From Nitrospira sp. (GTDB taxonomy: Bacteria; Nitrospirota; Nitrospiria; Nitrospirales; Nitrospiraceae): DNA of 64,000 bases. The notes beneath the pieces were generated by a model. The model did not search any database. It had not been told where the DNA came from and saw only the letters and a program-made list of their open reading frames with translations. A program made the translations under genes and the position numbers. Positions 44,201 through 54,300 of the stretch are shown piece after piece. The stretch's first letter is position 1. Each line of letters begins with the position of its first letter. The stretch lies in NCBI GenBank assembly GCA_024998565.1, contig JACOEM010000010.1, positions 62,001 to 126,000 on the forward strand, given 5' to 3'.

Positions 44201-44435
44201 CGGCGGAGCTTGTGATCGTTTCGATAAGATGACCAAAAACGGTAAAGACATGGGCACCACCCAGGAGTTGCTTGGCAAAGCGGTCGCCTCCATTGTCGGC
44301 AAGAAAGAAGAGCGTGCCGTTGCCAGCCTGTTCACGCCGGGTGGCACGCACGCCATGAAAGGTGAATTCCAGGGCATAAACGATTTCGAGGTGGTAGCCT
44401 TCTTGGTCGTGCTGCCGGAGGCAACAAGCGAATGA
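41226..44435 (+). CDS. SNF2-family helicase-like ATPase
   Basis: 1,069-residue superfamily 2 ATPase. After an N-terminal domain of about 230 residues without a recognised fold come Walker A GCIIADSVGLGKTFEALAII (about residue 254), DEAH-type box VVIDESHNFRNK (about 343), motif III LMLSATPVNNR (about 380), a long insertion, and the C-terminal helicase lobe VIVFTAFADTARYLYQEL (about 684) to GQNLQDCDTAVNYDIHWNP and QRFGRIDRIGS (about 770-803). Such Swi2/Snf2 enzymes translocate on duplex DNA; DrmD of class 1 DISARM and bacterial RapA are relatives by motif. It overlaps the DUF4391 gene by four bases and is co-transcribed with the restriction genes. Confidence 0.9.
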   Translation: MKLIKNTGSERVIGELREALAPPSSLDLASPAFSIFAFAELRDVLEKLDACRMVLPATDGHDLGLTGSETDRAFRNRLQLRWLARECAGWVNKKVELRGAPALLPQSILIAGRPGSELHRVITGNCAFTTEGLGITPGNQFSLIQCSEKPEESAILGSWFTSLWNTLPASDHQKAAFLSRLQELAELKAPSLIYYVTLSHIFKDLGDELDEERIIKSATGIRNTTVWKKLYKFQRDGVVGAIDKLERLGGCIIADSVGLGKTFEALAIIKYYELRNDRVLVLAPKRLRDNWTLYKANDRRNFLASDRFNYDVLNHTDLSRDGGTSGDIDLSHVNWGNYDLVVIDESHNFRNKSTHNTRETRYDRLMRRIIKNGVKTRVLMLSATPVNNRLADLKNQIAFVTEGDDRALDAHGISSIETTVRQAQLQFNRWLALEDTERKPAHLLEMLGFDYFKLLDLLTIARSRKHVEKYYGTKETGRFPERLKPFNIKPDVDLAGEFRSIRDINNEIRRLTLAAYAPLRYVLPHKQAAYDAKYSTQIRGGESFFRQVDREESLVHLLRVNVLKRMESAVTSFALTIKRQLADVEATLHKIETHAEEVEEINIEDVDADDPAFESLLVGRKVKVLLQDVDRVRWRQDLIEDRNRLATLLSAAKQVGAARDAKLRALRDVIERKCRQPINGGNRKVIVFTAFADTARYLYQELSGWAQKELGLQSAFVSGAGHNETTLPKLRKDFTSILTAFSPRSKERPEDFAGEGEIDLLIATDCISEGQNLQDCDTAVNYDIHWNPVRIIQRFGRIDRIGSLNERIQLINFWPNMELEEYINLEQRVSGRMVLLDISATGEENVIEHQSGDQMNDLEYRRKQLLKLQDAVIDLEDLSSGVSIADLTLNDFRVDLAGFLKEHAGKLESLPIGTFAVTRAQNSGESAIPPGVIFCLRAVGEAALKTMEPGYPLAPHYVVHVGDDGAVLLPFTQAKQVLDRLKRLCIGSDLPDGGACDRFDKMTKNGKDMGTTQELLGKAVASIVGKKEERAVASLFTPGGTHAMKGEFQGINDFEVVAFLVVLPEATSE

Positions 44436-45190
44436 GTTTCACTCCGGTCATCGACGCTCTGGGCCTTCCGCCAGACGCCCGCGTTGATCAGCGGGTGCCC
44501 AAAAAGCTCCTAACGGAACATGGCGCACCCACGGCCGCCGACAAGCGCCAGATTCAGGACGGGATTGAGGAATTGCTCTGGGTGGCCGCGCTTAAGCCCA
44601 CCAACATTGCTGTGCCGGCATTCCGGGACGATGTGCGGGAGTATCTGGAGGTTGCCGTGCTTACAGCCACGATGCGCGCTGGCGCAAAGCCGACACGCCT
44701 TATTGAACTGATTCATCGGGCTATTCCCTATCCGGTCGTGCTTTGGACGGAGCAGGGCGGTGCCTTCAGTCTCTCACTGGCACACAAACGGTGGTCACAG
44801 GGCGAAGCGGGGGAGGTGGTGCTCGAGGACGTGCACCGGACGGCCCCAATTCACCCAGATAGTCCCACGGCAGAAGAAGCCCAATTCCTTGGCAGCATCG
44901 CAGTATCAGGCCTGCCAAACCGCGACCTGTTCGCACTTTATCAGGGCTGGCTGGATCGTTTGGCCGCATTGGAAGCAGCTCAGATCACTGGCACATTTGC
45001 TCCGCCGGACTCCGATGGTCGCGCCCAGGCTTTGCGCGACGGCCTCGACGCCCGCGCTCGGCTACAACGCGACCTCGCCGCATTGCGCGCCCAGGCGGAA
45101 AAAGAAAAGCAGCTCAATCGCCGTGTGCAACTAAACCTTGAAATCAAACGGCTAGAAGCTAAAGTAGCCGCGACAGAACAAACGCTCTGA
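44432..45190 (+). CDS. DUF4391-domain protein
   Basis: 252-residue protein matching the DUF4391 pattern by memory: VDQRVPKKLLTEHGAPTAADKRQIQDGIEELLWVAALKPTNIAVP, ELIHRAIPYPVVLWTEQGGAFSLSLAHKRWSQ, and a charged coiled-coil C-terminus (about 205-250). DUF4391 genes are repeatedly found between helicase and type III-like methyltransferase genes, but the activity is unknown; a structural or DNA-binding adaptor is the simplest idea. The start overlaps the helicase stop. The methyltransferase gene follows after 11 bases. Confidence 0.8.
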   Translation: MSFTPVIDALGLPPDARVDQRVPKKLLTEHGAPTAADKRQIQDGIEELLWVAALKPTNIAVPAFRDDVREYLEVAVLTATMRAGAKPTRLIELIHRAIPYPVVLWTEQGGAFSLSLAHKRWSQGEAGEVVLEDVHRTAPIHPDSPTAEEAQFLGSIAVSGLPNRDLFALYQGWLDRLAALEAAQITGTFAPPDSDGRAQALRDGLDARARLQRDLAALRAQAEKEKQLNRRVQLNLEIKRLEAKVAATEQTL

Positions 45191-45201
45191 GGGACCAAAA
45201 G

Positions 45202-47094
45202 ATGAAGAAACTCACCGCCGAAGATATGGAAACGAAATCCCCGAACATCGTCGAGGGCAATACCGAGCGTCTGAAAACCATGTTCCCTGAAGCCTTCACC
45301 GAGGGAAAGATCGACTTTGACGTGCTCAAGCAGCTCCTCGGTGGTGCTGTTGACGAGCGAGAGGAGAAATATGGCCTCAATTGGCACGGCAAACGCCGCG
45401 CGCGACAGCTTGCCCTTACCCCGTCAGGCGGGACCCTGCGTCCGTGTCCAGAGGACAGCGTGGATTGGGATACCACGCAGAATCTTATGATAGAGGGTGA
45501 CAACCTCGAAGTCCTGAAACTCCTCCAGAAGTCCTATGCCGGGAAGGTCAAGCTCATCTACATCGACCCGCCCTACAACACAGGCAAGGATTTCGTCTAT
45601 CCCGATAACTTCCAGGACAACATCAAGAACTATCTGGAACTGACCGGGCAAGTCGAAGGCGGGCACAAGATTAGCAGCAACACCGAGTCCTCCGGCCGCT
45701 TCCACACGGAGTGGCTCAACATGATGTACCCACGTTTAAAACTCGCGAGGAATCTGTTGAGAGACACGGGCTTCGTGTTTATCAGTATCGACGACGGTGA
45801 GGTTACTAATCTTCGTCGGCTTTGTGACGAAGTGTTCGGAGAGGAGAATTTCGTTGCCCAATTGGTCTGGAAATCACGAGTTAGCGAGGACACACGAGCT
45901 AAGACAGGTGTTTCCACTGACCATGAATACATCGTCTGCTACTCGCGCGAGGACGAAGTCGCATTACGTGGGTCCGAGAAGGACACAGAGAAGTTCGCCA
46001 ATCTAGACAACGATCCGCGCGGACCATGGAGAAGTGCGGACCTGACGGGCCTCGCGTCGAAAGAAGCTCGCCCAAATCTTCATTACGACCTGATCGACCC
46101 ACAGACAAAGATCAATTACGGGTGTCCACCAAAAGGTTGGCGCTATGAGAAGCCAACGATGCTGAAAAAAATAGCCGAAGGACGAATTCTCTTTCCGGCG
46201 AGTACGGACGGTCGCCCGAGACATAAACTCTTCTTGAACGAGATGCGGAGCCTCTACAAAAACATGAGCTCCGTTCTTACTGAGTTCAGTACGGCCGATG
46301 GAACGCGAGAAATCAACGTGCTGTTGGGACAAGGGGTTTTCAGCTTTCCAAAGCCAACCGGGTTATTAGCCAGCATCATCGAACAGGCCACGGAATCGGG
46401 TGACATCGTTATGGATTTCTTTGCAGGCTCTGGGACAACGGGGCATGCGACATGGCTTCGGAATCTATTTGACGCAAATAACCGTCGGTTTGTATTAGTG
46501 CAGCTGCCTGAGCCATTGGACGTAGCAAGGGGTGATCAACGTATTGCCGCTGACTTTTGCGACAACCTAGGCAAACCCCGCTCCATCGCTGAACTGACCA
46601 AGGAGCGCTTACGGCGTGCGGCTAAGAAGATTGTGGACGAGAACCCGCTGTATCAGGGCGACCTCGGTTTTCGGGTCTTCAAGCTCGATTCCAGCAACAT
46701 CCGGGCATGGGAACCGGACCGCGACGACCTGCCAAAAACATTGGAAGAGTCCGCCGAACACCTGAAGACCGGGCGTGGCGAGGCCGATATTCTGTTTGAA
46801 CTACTCCTGAAGCTCGGTCTCGATCTGACGGTTCCGATTGAAGAAAAGGCCATTGCCGGGAAGATGGTGCACAGCATCGGCGCGGGCACGCTCATGGTCT
46901 GCCTTTCTGACAAGATCAGCAGAAACGAAGTTGAACTGCTCGCCCTTGGGATCATCGCCTGGCACAAACAACTGGCTCCAGCGGGCGAGACGAGCGTCGT
47001 CTTCCGCGACAGCGCCTTTGCCGACGATGTCGCCAAGACCAACCTTACTGCAATTCTCCAGCAGCACGGGCTAGAGAATGTACGAAGCTTATAA
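45202..47094 (+). CDS. Type III-like adenine-specific DNA methyltransferase (Mod)
   Basis: 630-residue DNA methyltransferase. Motif IV KLIYIDPPYNTGKDF (about residue 118) precedes the AdoMet-binding motif I MDFFAGSGTTGHAT (about 403), the permuted beta-class order typical of type III Mod N6-adenine enzymes. The roughly 280 residues between them form the target-recognition region and read MMYPRLKLARNLLRDTGFVFISIDDGE at the start. The final 200 residues contain the Mod-type C-domain. GAGGGA precedes the ATG. It would methylate one strand of an asymmetric site and give the Res partner specificity. Confidence 0.93.
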   Translation: MKKLTAEDMETKSPNIVEGNTERLKTMFPEAFTEGKIDFDVLKQLLGGAVDEREEKYGLNWHGKRRARQLALTPSGGTLRPCPEDSVDWDTTQNLMIEGDNLEVLKLLQKSYAGKVKLIYIDPPYNTGKDFVYPDNFQDNIKNYLELTGQVEGGHKISSNTESSGRFHTEWLNMMYPRLKLARNLLRDTGFVFISIDDGEVTNLRRLCDEVFGEENFVAQLVWKSRVSEDTRAKTGVSTDHEYIVCYSREDEVALRGSEKDTEKFANLDNDPRGPWRSADLTGLASKEARPNLHYDLIDPQTKINYGCPPKGWRYEKPTMLKKIAEGRILFPASTDGRPRHKLFLNEMRSLYKNMSSVLTEFSTADGTREINVLLGQGVFSFPKPTGLLASIIEQATESGDIVMDFFAGSGTTGHATWLRNLFDANNRRFVLVQLPEPLDVARGDQRIAADFCDNLGKPRSIAELTKERLRRAAKKIVDENPLYQGDLGFRVFKLDSSNIRAWEPDRDDLPKTLEESAEHLKTGRGEADILFELLLKLGLDLTVPIEEKAIAGKMVHSIGAGTLMVCLSDKISRNEVELLALGIIAWHKQLAPAGETSVVFRDSAFADDVAKTNLTAILQQHGLENVRSL

Positions 47095-47105
47095 GTGGAA
47101 ATAGC

Positions 47106-50075
47106 ATGAAATTTCACTTTGAACCTAATCTGGACTACCAGCACACCGCCATCGAGTCGGTGTGCGACCTGTTTCATGGGCAGGAAGTCTGTCGGACCGA
47201 GTTTACCGTTACCCGGGATGTGCTGTCTGAACAACAAGCCCTAGCGTTTGCTCAAAATGACCTTGGGATCGGTAATCGTCTGCATCTATTGGACGATGAA
47301 CTCCTGGCCAACCTCTGCGACATCCAGATCCGCAACGGTCTAAAACCATCCTCTTCATTGGCTTCGGGCGATTTCACCGTGGAGATGGAGACTGGCACGG
47401 GCAAGACCTACGTTTATCTGCGAACTCTCTTCGAACTGAACCGGCGGTATGGCTTCACTAAGTTCATCATCGTGGTTCCGTCCGTAGCGATCAAGGAGGG
47501 CGTGTACAAGACACTGCAGATTACGGAAGAACACTTCCGAGCTCTCTACGCCAATACGCCTTTCGACTTCTTTCTGTATGACTCCAGCAAACTGGGACAG
47601 GTGCGCAACTTTGCCACCAGCCCTCACATCCAGATTATGGTAGTGACGGTGGGAGCTATCAACAAGAAGGACGTGAACAACCTCTACAAGGACAGCGAAA
47701 AGACGGGCGGAGAAAAGCCCATCGATCTCATCAAAGCCACCCGGCCTATCTTGATCGTGGACGAGCCACAGAGCGTGGATGGCGGTCTCGAAGGACGCGG
47801 CAAAGAAGCGCTTAGCGCTATGAACCCGCTCTGCACGCTTCGCTACTCCGCTACTCACGCCGAAAAGCATCACATGCTCTATCGTCTCGACGCGGTAGAC
47901 GCCTACGAACGCAAGCTGGTCAAGCAGATCGAAGTGGCATCCCTCGAAGTTGAGGGCGGCCATAACAAGGGCTATGTGAAGCTGATCTCAACAAGTAACA
48001 AGAAGGGTACGTTCAGCGCCAAGGTCGAACTCGACGTGCAGCGCGGCACGACCGTGAGCCGTGAGCCGGTCATGGTGCAGCCCGGCGACGACCTTCAACA
48101 GGTCACCAAGCGCGCTGTGTATGCCGACTATCTTGTGCAGAGCATTGGCTGTAAAGCCGGCGATGAGTGTATCGAACTGAGTAATCAGGAAACTCCGCTG
48201 CGCGTGGGTGAGGCCATCGGCGACGTGGATGGCGATGCCCTCAAGCGGCTTATGATTCGGCGCACCATCGAGGAGCATCTAGACAAGGAACTGCGTTTGC
48301 GACCGCAAAGCATCAAGGTGTTGAGCCTGTTCTTCATCGATGCCGTTGAGCATTACCGCAGTTACAGCGCCGACGGCGCCCAGGTAAAGGGCAAATATGC
48401 CGTTATGTTCGAGGAGGAGTACCGCAAGGCAGCCGCCAAGCCAAAGTATCGCACCCTCTTTAATGATGTCGACTTGCAGTCCGAGGCCACGGAAGTCCAC
48501 GACGGCTATTTTTCCATAGATAAGAAGGGATCGTGGACGGACACGGCCGAGAACAATCAAGGTAATCGCGAGAATGCCGAGCGCGCCTACAACCTGATCA
48601 TGAAGGACAAAGAGAAGCTGCTGGGCTTTGAGACAAAGCTGAAGTTTATCTTCTCCCACTCCGCCTTGCGAGAGGGATGGGATAACCCGAACGTCTTCCA
48701 GATTTGCGCCATCCGTGAGATTGGCACTGAGCGTGAGCGCCGCCAGACCATCGGTCGCGGCCTGCGGCTCTGCGTGAACCAGCAGGGCGAACGTCTGCGA
48801 GGGTTTGACATTAATACGCTGACGGTTATCGCCACGGAGAGTTACGAGCAGTTCGCGGAGAACCTGCAGAAGGAGATCGAGGCCGACACCGGCATCCGAT
48901 TCGGCGTCGTTGAGAAGCACCAGTTCGCTGCCATCCCGGTGACTGACGAAGCCGGGCGGACTACATCACTTGGTGTCGCGCAGTCAGAAGCGATCTGGAA
49001 TCACCTCAGGGAAGCGGGTTACGTAGATGCGAAGGGCAAAGTACAGGACCATTTAAAGAAAGCCCTGAAGGACAGCACGCTGGAGCTTCCAGAGCCGTTT
49101 AAAGCACAACTTCAGCAGGTGAAGGATGTTCTCCGGAAACTCGCCGGGAGGCTGGATATCAAGAACGCCGATGAACGGAAACCAATCAAGACCCGGCAGG
49201 CGGTGTTGCACAGCGAGGAGTTTCAGGCGCTCTGGAACCGCATCAAGCACAAGACGACGTACCGTGTGCAGTTTGATAACGAAAAGCTAGTAAACGAGTG
49301 CGCGAAGGCGATCGGTGAATGTCCGCCTATAACCAAGACCCGTGTTCAGATTCGCAAGGCCGATCTCGCTATCGGCCGAGGCGGCGTTTCGCCAGAGGAA
49401 ACCGCCGCTGCTGCGCCGATTACAATCGACGAAATAGACATAGAACTGCCTGACCTGCTGACCGATCTTCAAGGCAAGACTCAGCTCACGCGACGCAGTC
49501 TTGTGCGCGTTGTGATCGACAGCGGCCGCCTCGATGATTTCAAGCGGAATCCGCAACAATTCATTGAGCTGGCGGCCGAATCCATCAACCGGACGAAGCG
49601 TCTCGCCCTGGTCGATGGCATCAAGTATCAGCGCATTGGCGAGGAGCAGTATTATGCCCAGGAACTGTTCGAGAAGGAGGAACTGACTGGCTATCTCAAG
49701 AACATCCTGGCCGCGACGAAGTCCGTTCACGAGCATGTCGTTTACGATTCATCAGGTGTTGAACGCACATTTGCCGAGCAACTGGAGAAGAACGAAGCGG
49801 TGAAGGTCTATGCGAAACTGCCCGGCTGGTTCAAAGTCCTAACGCCGTTGGGCACCTATAATCCAGACTGGGCCGTGTTGGTTGAAAAGGACGGTGCGGA
49901 GCGCCTTTATTTCGTGGTTGAAACCAAGAGCAGCCTCTTCACTGACGACTTACGGGACAAGGAAAGCGCAAAGATCGCTTGTGGCAAGGCCCACTTTAAG
50001 GCTCTAGCCGTCGGCGAGAATCCGGCAGAGTTCATTACGGCCAGAAACGTTGACGACTTAATGGCCAAGTGTTAG
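47106..50075 (+). CDS. Type III-like restriction enzyme subunit (Res)
   Basis: 989-residue ATP-dependent restriction subunit. The helicase core has Walker A VEMETGTGKTYVYL (about residue 94), DEPQ-type box LIVDEPQSV (about 215), LREGWDNPNVFQIC and motif VI RRQTIGRGLRLCVN (about 548). The C-terminal nuclease domain carries YNPDWAVLVEKDGAERLYFVVETKSS (about 917-940), a PD-(D/E)xK site. It begins 11 bases after Mod, as in standard Mod-Res operons. All key motifs are intact, so the pair is probably active. Confidence 0.93.
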   Translation: MKFHFEPNLDYQHTAIESVCDLFHGQEVCRTEFTVTRDVLSEQQALAFAQNDLGIGNRLHLLDDELLANLCDIQIRNGLKPSSSLASGDFTVEMETGTGKTYVYLRTLFELNRRYGFTKFIIVVPSVAIKEGVYKTLQITEEHFRALYANTPFDFFLYDSSKLGQVRNFATSPHIQIMVVTVGAINKKDVNNLYKDSEKTGGEKPIDLIKATRPILIVDEPQSVDGGLEGRGKEALSAMNPLCTLRYSATHAEKHHMLYRLDAVDAYERKLVKQIEVASLEVEGGHNKGYVKLISTSNKKGTFSAKVELDVQRGTTVSREPVMVQPGDDLQQVTKRAVYADYLVQSIGCKAGDECIELSNQETPLRVGEAIGDVDGDALKRLMIRRTIEEHLDKELRLRPQSIKVLSLFFIDAVEHYRSYSADGAQVKGKYAVMFEEEYRKAAAKPKYRTLFNDVDLQSEATEVHDGYFSIDKKGSWTDTAENNQGNRENAERAYNLIMKDKEKLLGFETKLKFIFSHSALREGWDNPNVFQICAIREIGTERERRQTIGRGLRLCVNQQGERLRGFDINTLTVIATESYEQFAENLQKEIEADTGIRFGVVEKHQFAAIPVTDEAGRTTSLGVAQSEAIWNHLREAGYVDAKGKVQDHLKKALKDSTLELPEPFKAQLQQVKDVLRKLAGRLDIKNADERKPIKTRQAVLHSEEFQALWNRIKHKTTYRVQFDNEKLVNECAKAIGECPPITKTRVQIRKADLAIGRGGVSPEETAAAAPITIDEIDIELPDLLTDLQGKTQLTRRSLVRVVIDSGRLDDFKRNPQQFIELAAESINRTKRLALVDGIKYQRIGEEQYYAQELFEKEELTGYLKNILAATKSVHEHVVYDSSGVERTFAEQLEKNEAVKVYAKLPGWFKVLTPLGTYNPDWAVLVEKDGAERLYFVVETKSSLFTDDLRDKESAKIACGKAHFKALAVGENPAEFITARNVDDLMAKC

Positions 50076-50120
50076 CGATAAGTATTCATCGATGTGATGG
50101 TCATCAAGGGGGCCTGCGTT

Positions 50121-51395
50121 ATGACATCCTTCCGCTTCATTCATGCCGCAGACATTCACCTGGATAGTCCCTTAAGGGGGCTAGCAGGCTATGAGGGGCC
50201 TGCTGTTGAGCGCATTTGTTCGGCAACCCGCCTAGCTTTCGACAACCTCATGAACGAGGCGATTGATCAAGAGGTCGGTTTTGTCGTGATCGCCGGCGAC
50301 CTTTATGACGGCGACTGGCGTGATTATCAAACGGGGCTATTTTTTGCCCGCCAAATGGGTCGTCTCGCAAAAGCAGACATTCCTGCTTTCGTGCTCCACG
50401 GCAACCACGATGCAGAAAGCCAAATCACGAAACGACTCACCCTTCCCGCCGGCGTCAATGTGTTCTCCTCACGAAAGCCTGAGACATTCACAATTGAAGA
50501 CCTTGGCGTAGCGCTTCACGGCCAGAGCTTCCGGCAACGTGATATTACCGACAACCTCGTCCCCGCGTACCCGGAGCCGGTTGCTGGTGTCTTCAACATC
50601 GGCGTTCTGCACACTGGCTTAGGCGGCATGGGCGGACATGCTAACTATGCGCCCTGCACGGTCAGTGATCTTGTTGCCAAGGGTTACGATTATTGGGCAC
50701 TTGGTCATGTTCATCACGGAGAAGTTCTCCATGAGAACCCCCATGTGGTTTTCCCCGGAAATCTGCAGGGTCGGCATATCCGCGAAACAGGTCCTAAGGG
50801 CGCATACCTCGTCTCTGTCGAGGATCGCGAAATCGTAGAATTGGAGCCGCTCCACACAGATGTCGTCCGCTGGGCACAGCTCCAGGTCAGTGTCGATGGC
50901 TGTGACCGCAATGCTGAAGCACTGGAGCGGGTGCGGCAGGCTGTCGAGCAAGCGATCGACGCTGGTGCCGATGGCCGACTGCTCGCTTGCCGCATTGAGC
51001 TTACCGGTCGAACCGAAATCCATGATCATCTGCTGATATCAACCGAGCACCTTCTTGCCGAGGCACGGGCCGCTGCACTTGGGTTCGGTGACACTTCGGC
51101 ATGGATCGAGCGAGTTGTCATAGCCACTGAGCCCGTGCTCGATCCGACAACGCTCGCCGAACGCGAAGATGCGCTGGGAGAACTTCACCGCATGTTGGGA
51201 GATGCCGCTGCCGATCCCGAATTGCTTAGGCAACTGGAAGCAGATGTCAGCGAACTCGTCCGCAAGCTCCCATCCGATGTGCGTACCGACACTGAAGATG
51301 CTGCCTTGAAAGCGGCGGTTCAGGCGGATTATCCCGCTCTCATCACGCATGTTCGGGGCTACCTTAATGCGCGTCTTACGGCGAAGGAGGATTGA
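50121..51395 (+). CDS. YhaO-like DNA-repair metallophosphoesterase (SbcD/Mre11-type)
   Basis: 424-residue nuclease-type metallophosphoesterase. All five di-metal motifs are seen: FIHAADIHLDSPLRG, VIAGDLYDGDW, VLHGNHDAES, NIGVLHTGLGG and YWALGHVHHGEVL. The C-terminal 180 residues form the capping domain usual for YhaO/SbcD. AAGGGGG lies before the ATG at 50,121. The next gene, three bases downstream, encodes the matching YhaN-like ATPase. Together they would form an Mre11-Rad50-like end-processing complex, here tied to a restriction operon. Confidence 0.9.
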   Translation: MTSFRFIHAADIHLDSPLRGLAGYEGPAVERICSATRLAFDNLMNEAIDQEVGFVVIAGDLYDGDWRDYQTGLFFARQMGRLAKADIPAFVLHGNHDAESQITKRLTLPAGVNVFSSRKPETFTIEDLGVALHGQSFRQRDITDNLVPAYPEPVAGVFNIGVLHTGLGGMGGHANYAPCTVSDLVAKGYDYWALGHVHHGEVLHENPHVVFPGNLQGRHIRETGPKGAYLVSVEDREIVELEPLHTDVVRWAQLQVSVDGCDRNAEALERVRQAVEQAIDAGADGRLLACRIELTGRTEIHDHLLISTEHLLAEARAAALGFGDTSAWIERVVIATEPVLDPTTLAEREDALGELHRMLGDAAADPELLRQLEADVSELVRKLPSDVRTDTEDAALKAAVQADYPALITHVRGYLNARLTAKED

Positions 51396-51398
51396 GGC

Positions 51399-54300
51399 AT
51401 GCGGATTCAGCGTCTCGATCTTCTACGTTATGGCCGTTTCACCGATACGCATCTCGCACTTCCGGTGAGCGACTCCGACTTTCACATCGTGTTTGGCCCG
51501 AATGAGGCTGGCAAATCGACCGCGCTATCCGCCATAGAGGACTTGCTGTTCGGAATAGCCAGCAACTCGCCCTACAACTTCCTGCACGATTACGGAAGTA
51601 TGAGAATCGGCGCTGTCTTGGAGAACGGTGGAAAGATTTTGGAGGTTCGGCGCCGCAAGGGAAACAAGGATACGCTGCTAACCGCAAACGAGGTACCCAT
51701 CACGGGAGGTGCTGGCGCACTGGCTTCGTTTCTTGCTGGAGCCGACCAGTCTTTCTTCACGCGCATGTTTAGCCTCGATCATGAACGCCTGCGCAAGGGT
51801 GGCCGCGAAATACTTGAGGCACAGGACGAAGTCGGTCAGATGCTGTTCTCAGCCGGCGCGGGACTCTCCGGGCTGCGTGACCGGCTAAAAGCGCTCACCG
51901 AAGAAGCCGACGGCCTGTGGGCCTCGCGGCGGGCAGCGCACAGGAAGTATTACCAAGCGCTGGAACGTCTTGACGGTGCCGAAAAGGCGCTTCGTGAGCA
52001 CACAGTCACGGCCACCAAGTGGCAGGAGGTGAAGCGTGCATACGACGATGCGCAGGAAGCCTATGCAAGCCTTGAAAAGCAGAACGAAGATATTTCCCGC
52101 GAGCAACGTAAGCTGAGCCGCATCCGCCGTGTTTACCGGGATATCCGGAAGATCACGGCACTTGACGAGGAAATTAAAGTCTTAGGCAGGGTCATACCGC
52201 TTCCCGAGGATGCGGCTTCGACCCTTGACGTGGCAGAGCGTGAACGGCTCGGCGCGACGACCCGCGTCGAGACTCTTAATGAACAGCTCGAAACCGAACA
52301 GAATCAGCGTGAAGCACTGCAATGCAGTGAGGAGCTTCTGATCCGAGAAGACGACATCCAGCAGTTCCATAAGCGCCGAATTGAAGTGCAAAAAGAGAAG
52401 ACGGATTTGCCTCATCGCCTCGCCGAACTCGCGAGCGCGGAGGAAAATTTGCAGCGGCTAGCTGAGGAACTGGAGTGGAAAGCTGACGACATAGAAACGC
52501 TAGTGAAGCATATTCCCCTGCGCCCGAAGGTTACCGTCCTTCGCACGCTCCTCAGCTCCCGAGGAGAGCGAGCGTCCGACACTTCGAATGCAAAGGTCGC
52601 GATTGATGAATTGAGAGGTCAAATCGCTGATGTGGAGCAAGAGCTTTACCGCATGGGCGCGCCCGTCGATGTGTCGAAACTCGCTGCCGTGGTCAAAGCT
52701 ACCCGTGAGAGCGGTGATATTGCCTCACAGGTAAAAGCCGCCGAAACCGAAGCCCGGGAGGCGAAAGCCGCTATTGAGCGCCGCCTCAAGTCTGTCAAGC
52801 CGCTGATTAACGACGCGCAGGTATTAGCGTCAACGACGGTGCCTACGCGCGATACGATACAAAATCATCGCGATGACCTGCGCGACGCCGACCAGCGGAT
52901 ACAGGCTTGTCGCGAGCGTATCCGAACCGCCGAGCAAGAGTTGGCAGGACATCGCAAGGCTCATGAGCGGCTTGCACATGATGAGGATGCCGTTGCCCCC
53001 AAGGACGTTGTCGACGCGCGCGAATTGCGCAATTCCGGTTGGTCGTTAATCCGGCGGCGCTTCATCGAAGGTGTTTCTGTTCCCGAAGATGAAATCCGCG
53101 CGTTTGCAGGCACCGAAGCCGATCTGACCCGCACGTATGAAACTGCCGTCACGGCAGCCGACACTTTGTCAGATCGCCGCTTCGACAACGCGCAGGCGGC
53201 AGCTCTGATCGCTGTGACTGTCCGTCAGATCGCCGAGCAGCAAGAATTACTGGAGGGGTTGCGTACGGAAGAAGGTGTGCTTTCCGAGGAAATCCGTGCG
53301 TTGGAATCTGCCTGGAAAGTCATGTGGGCCGAAGCTTCGTTCGAACCGCTCGGCCCTGATTTAATGCTGGAGTGGCTTACCTCACGCAATGAAATACTTG
53401 AGGCCATCGGGCGGCGAGAGGCGGCCGACCGCCAACTGGAGGCTTTACGCGAAGAAGAGTCGAAAACCAAGGCTCGCATTCTTACCGAATTGATGGCAGT
53501 CACCGCTAAACCGAGCGCCCTCGACGACCAACCACTACAAATCGTCATGGAAGCCGCGACCGCTGTTCAGAGCCAGCACGAAAAGGACGCCGCAAACAGG
53601 CGCCAATTGGAGGAGCGGCTTCGCAAGATGAAAGTCGATGCTGTCCGTAAGGCCACGGCATTGGAAACGGCAGAAGCGGCGTGGGCCGACTGGCAGACCG
53701 AGTGGGCTGCTGCGCTTAAACTCCTCGGCCTTTCTGTTAGCACACAGCCGGAGGCTGCCACCGCTCAGCTTGATGCCATTGACCAGATGCGGGAGATCGC
53801 GGTCAAAATTCATCAACTGCAGCACGAGCGTATCGAGAAGATAGAAAGAGATATCAAGGTCTTCACGCAGGATGTCGCTGCCCTCGTGACCGTTGTCGCA
53901 ACTGATCTTGTGAAACTCAGCCCGGAGGATGCGGTCCTTGAGCTGGAGCGCCGTCTCGAGGCCGCGAAACGAATCCGCGAGCAGCAAAAGAACAAGGATG
54001 AGGCCATTTCGGCGCTCAAAAGGAAGATTGATGAATCCGAGGCTTCAGGGCGTGAAGCGCGCGAGACGATTCAATACCTTCAAAAAATAGCCGCTGTGAA
54101 AGATATCGATCAACTCAAGGACGCGATTCACAACTCTGACAAGTTGCGAGAACTAGAAAGCGAGCGGTCGAGGGTTATGGCCGCTCTCGTGAAGGAAGGC
54201 GATGGACTGTCGCTGGCTGAGTTGAAGACGGAATGCGAAGCCGTGGATATCGATCAGGTGAGCGTCCGCGAGCAGACCCTGGAGCAGGATCTGAAGGAAT

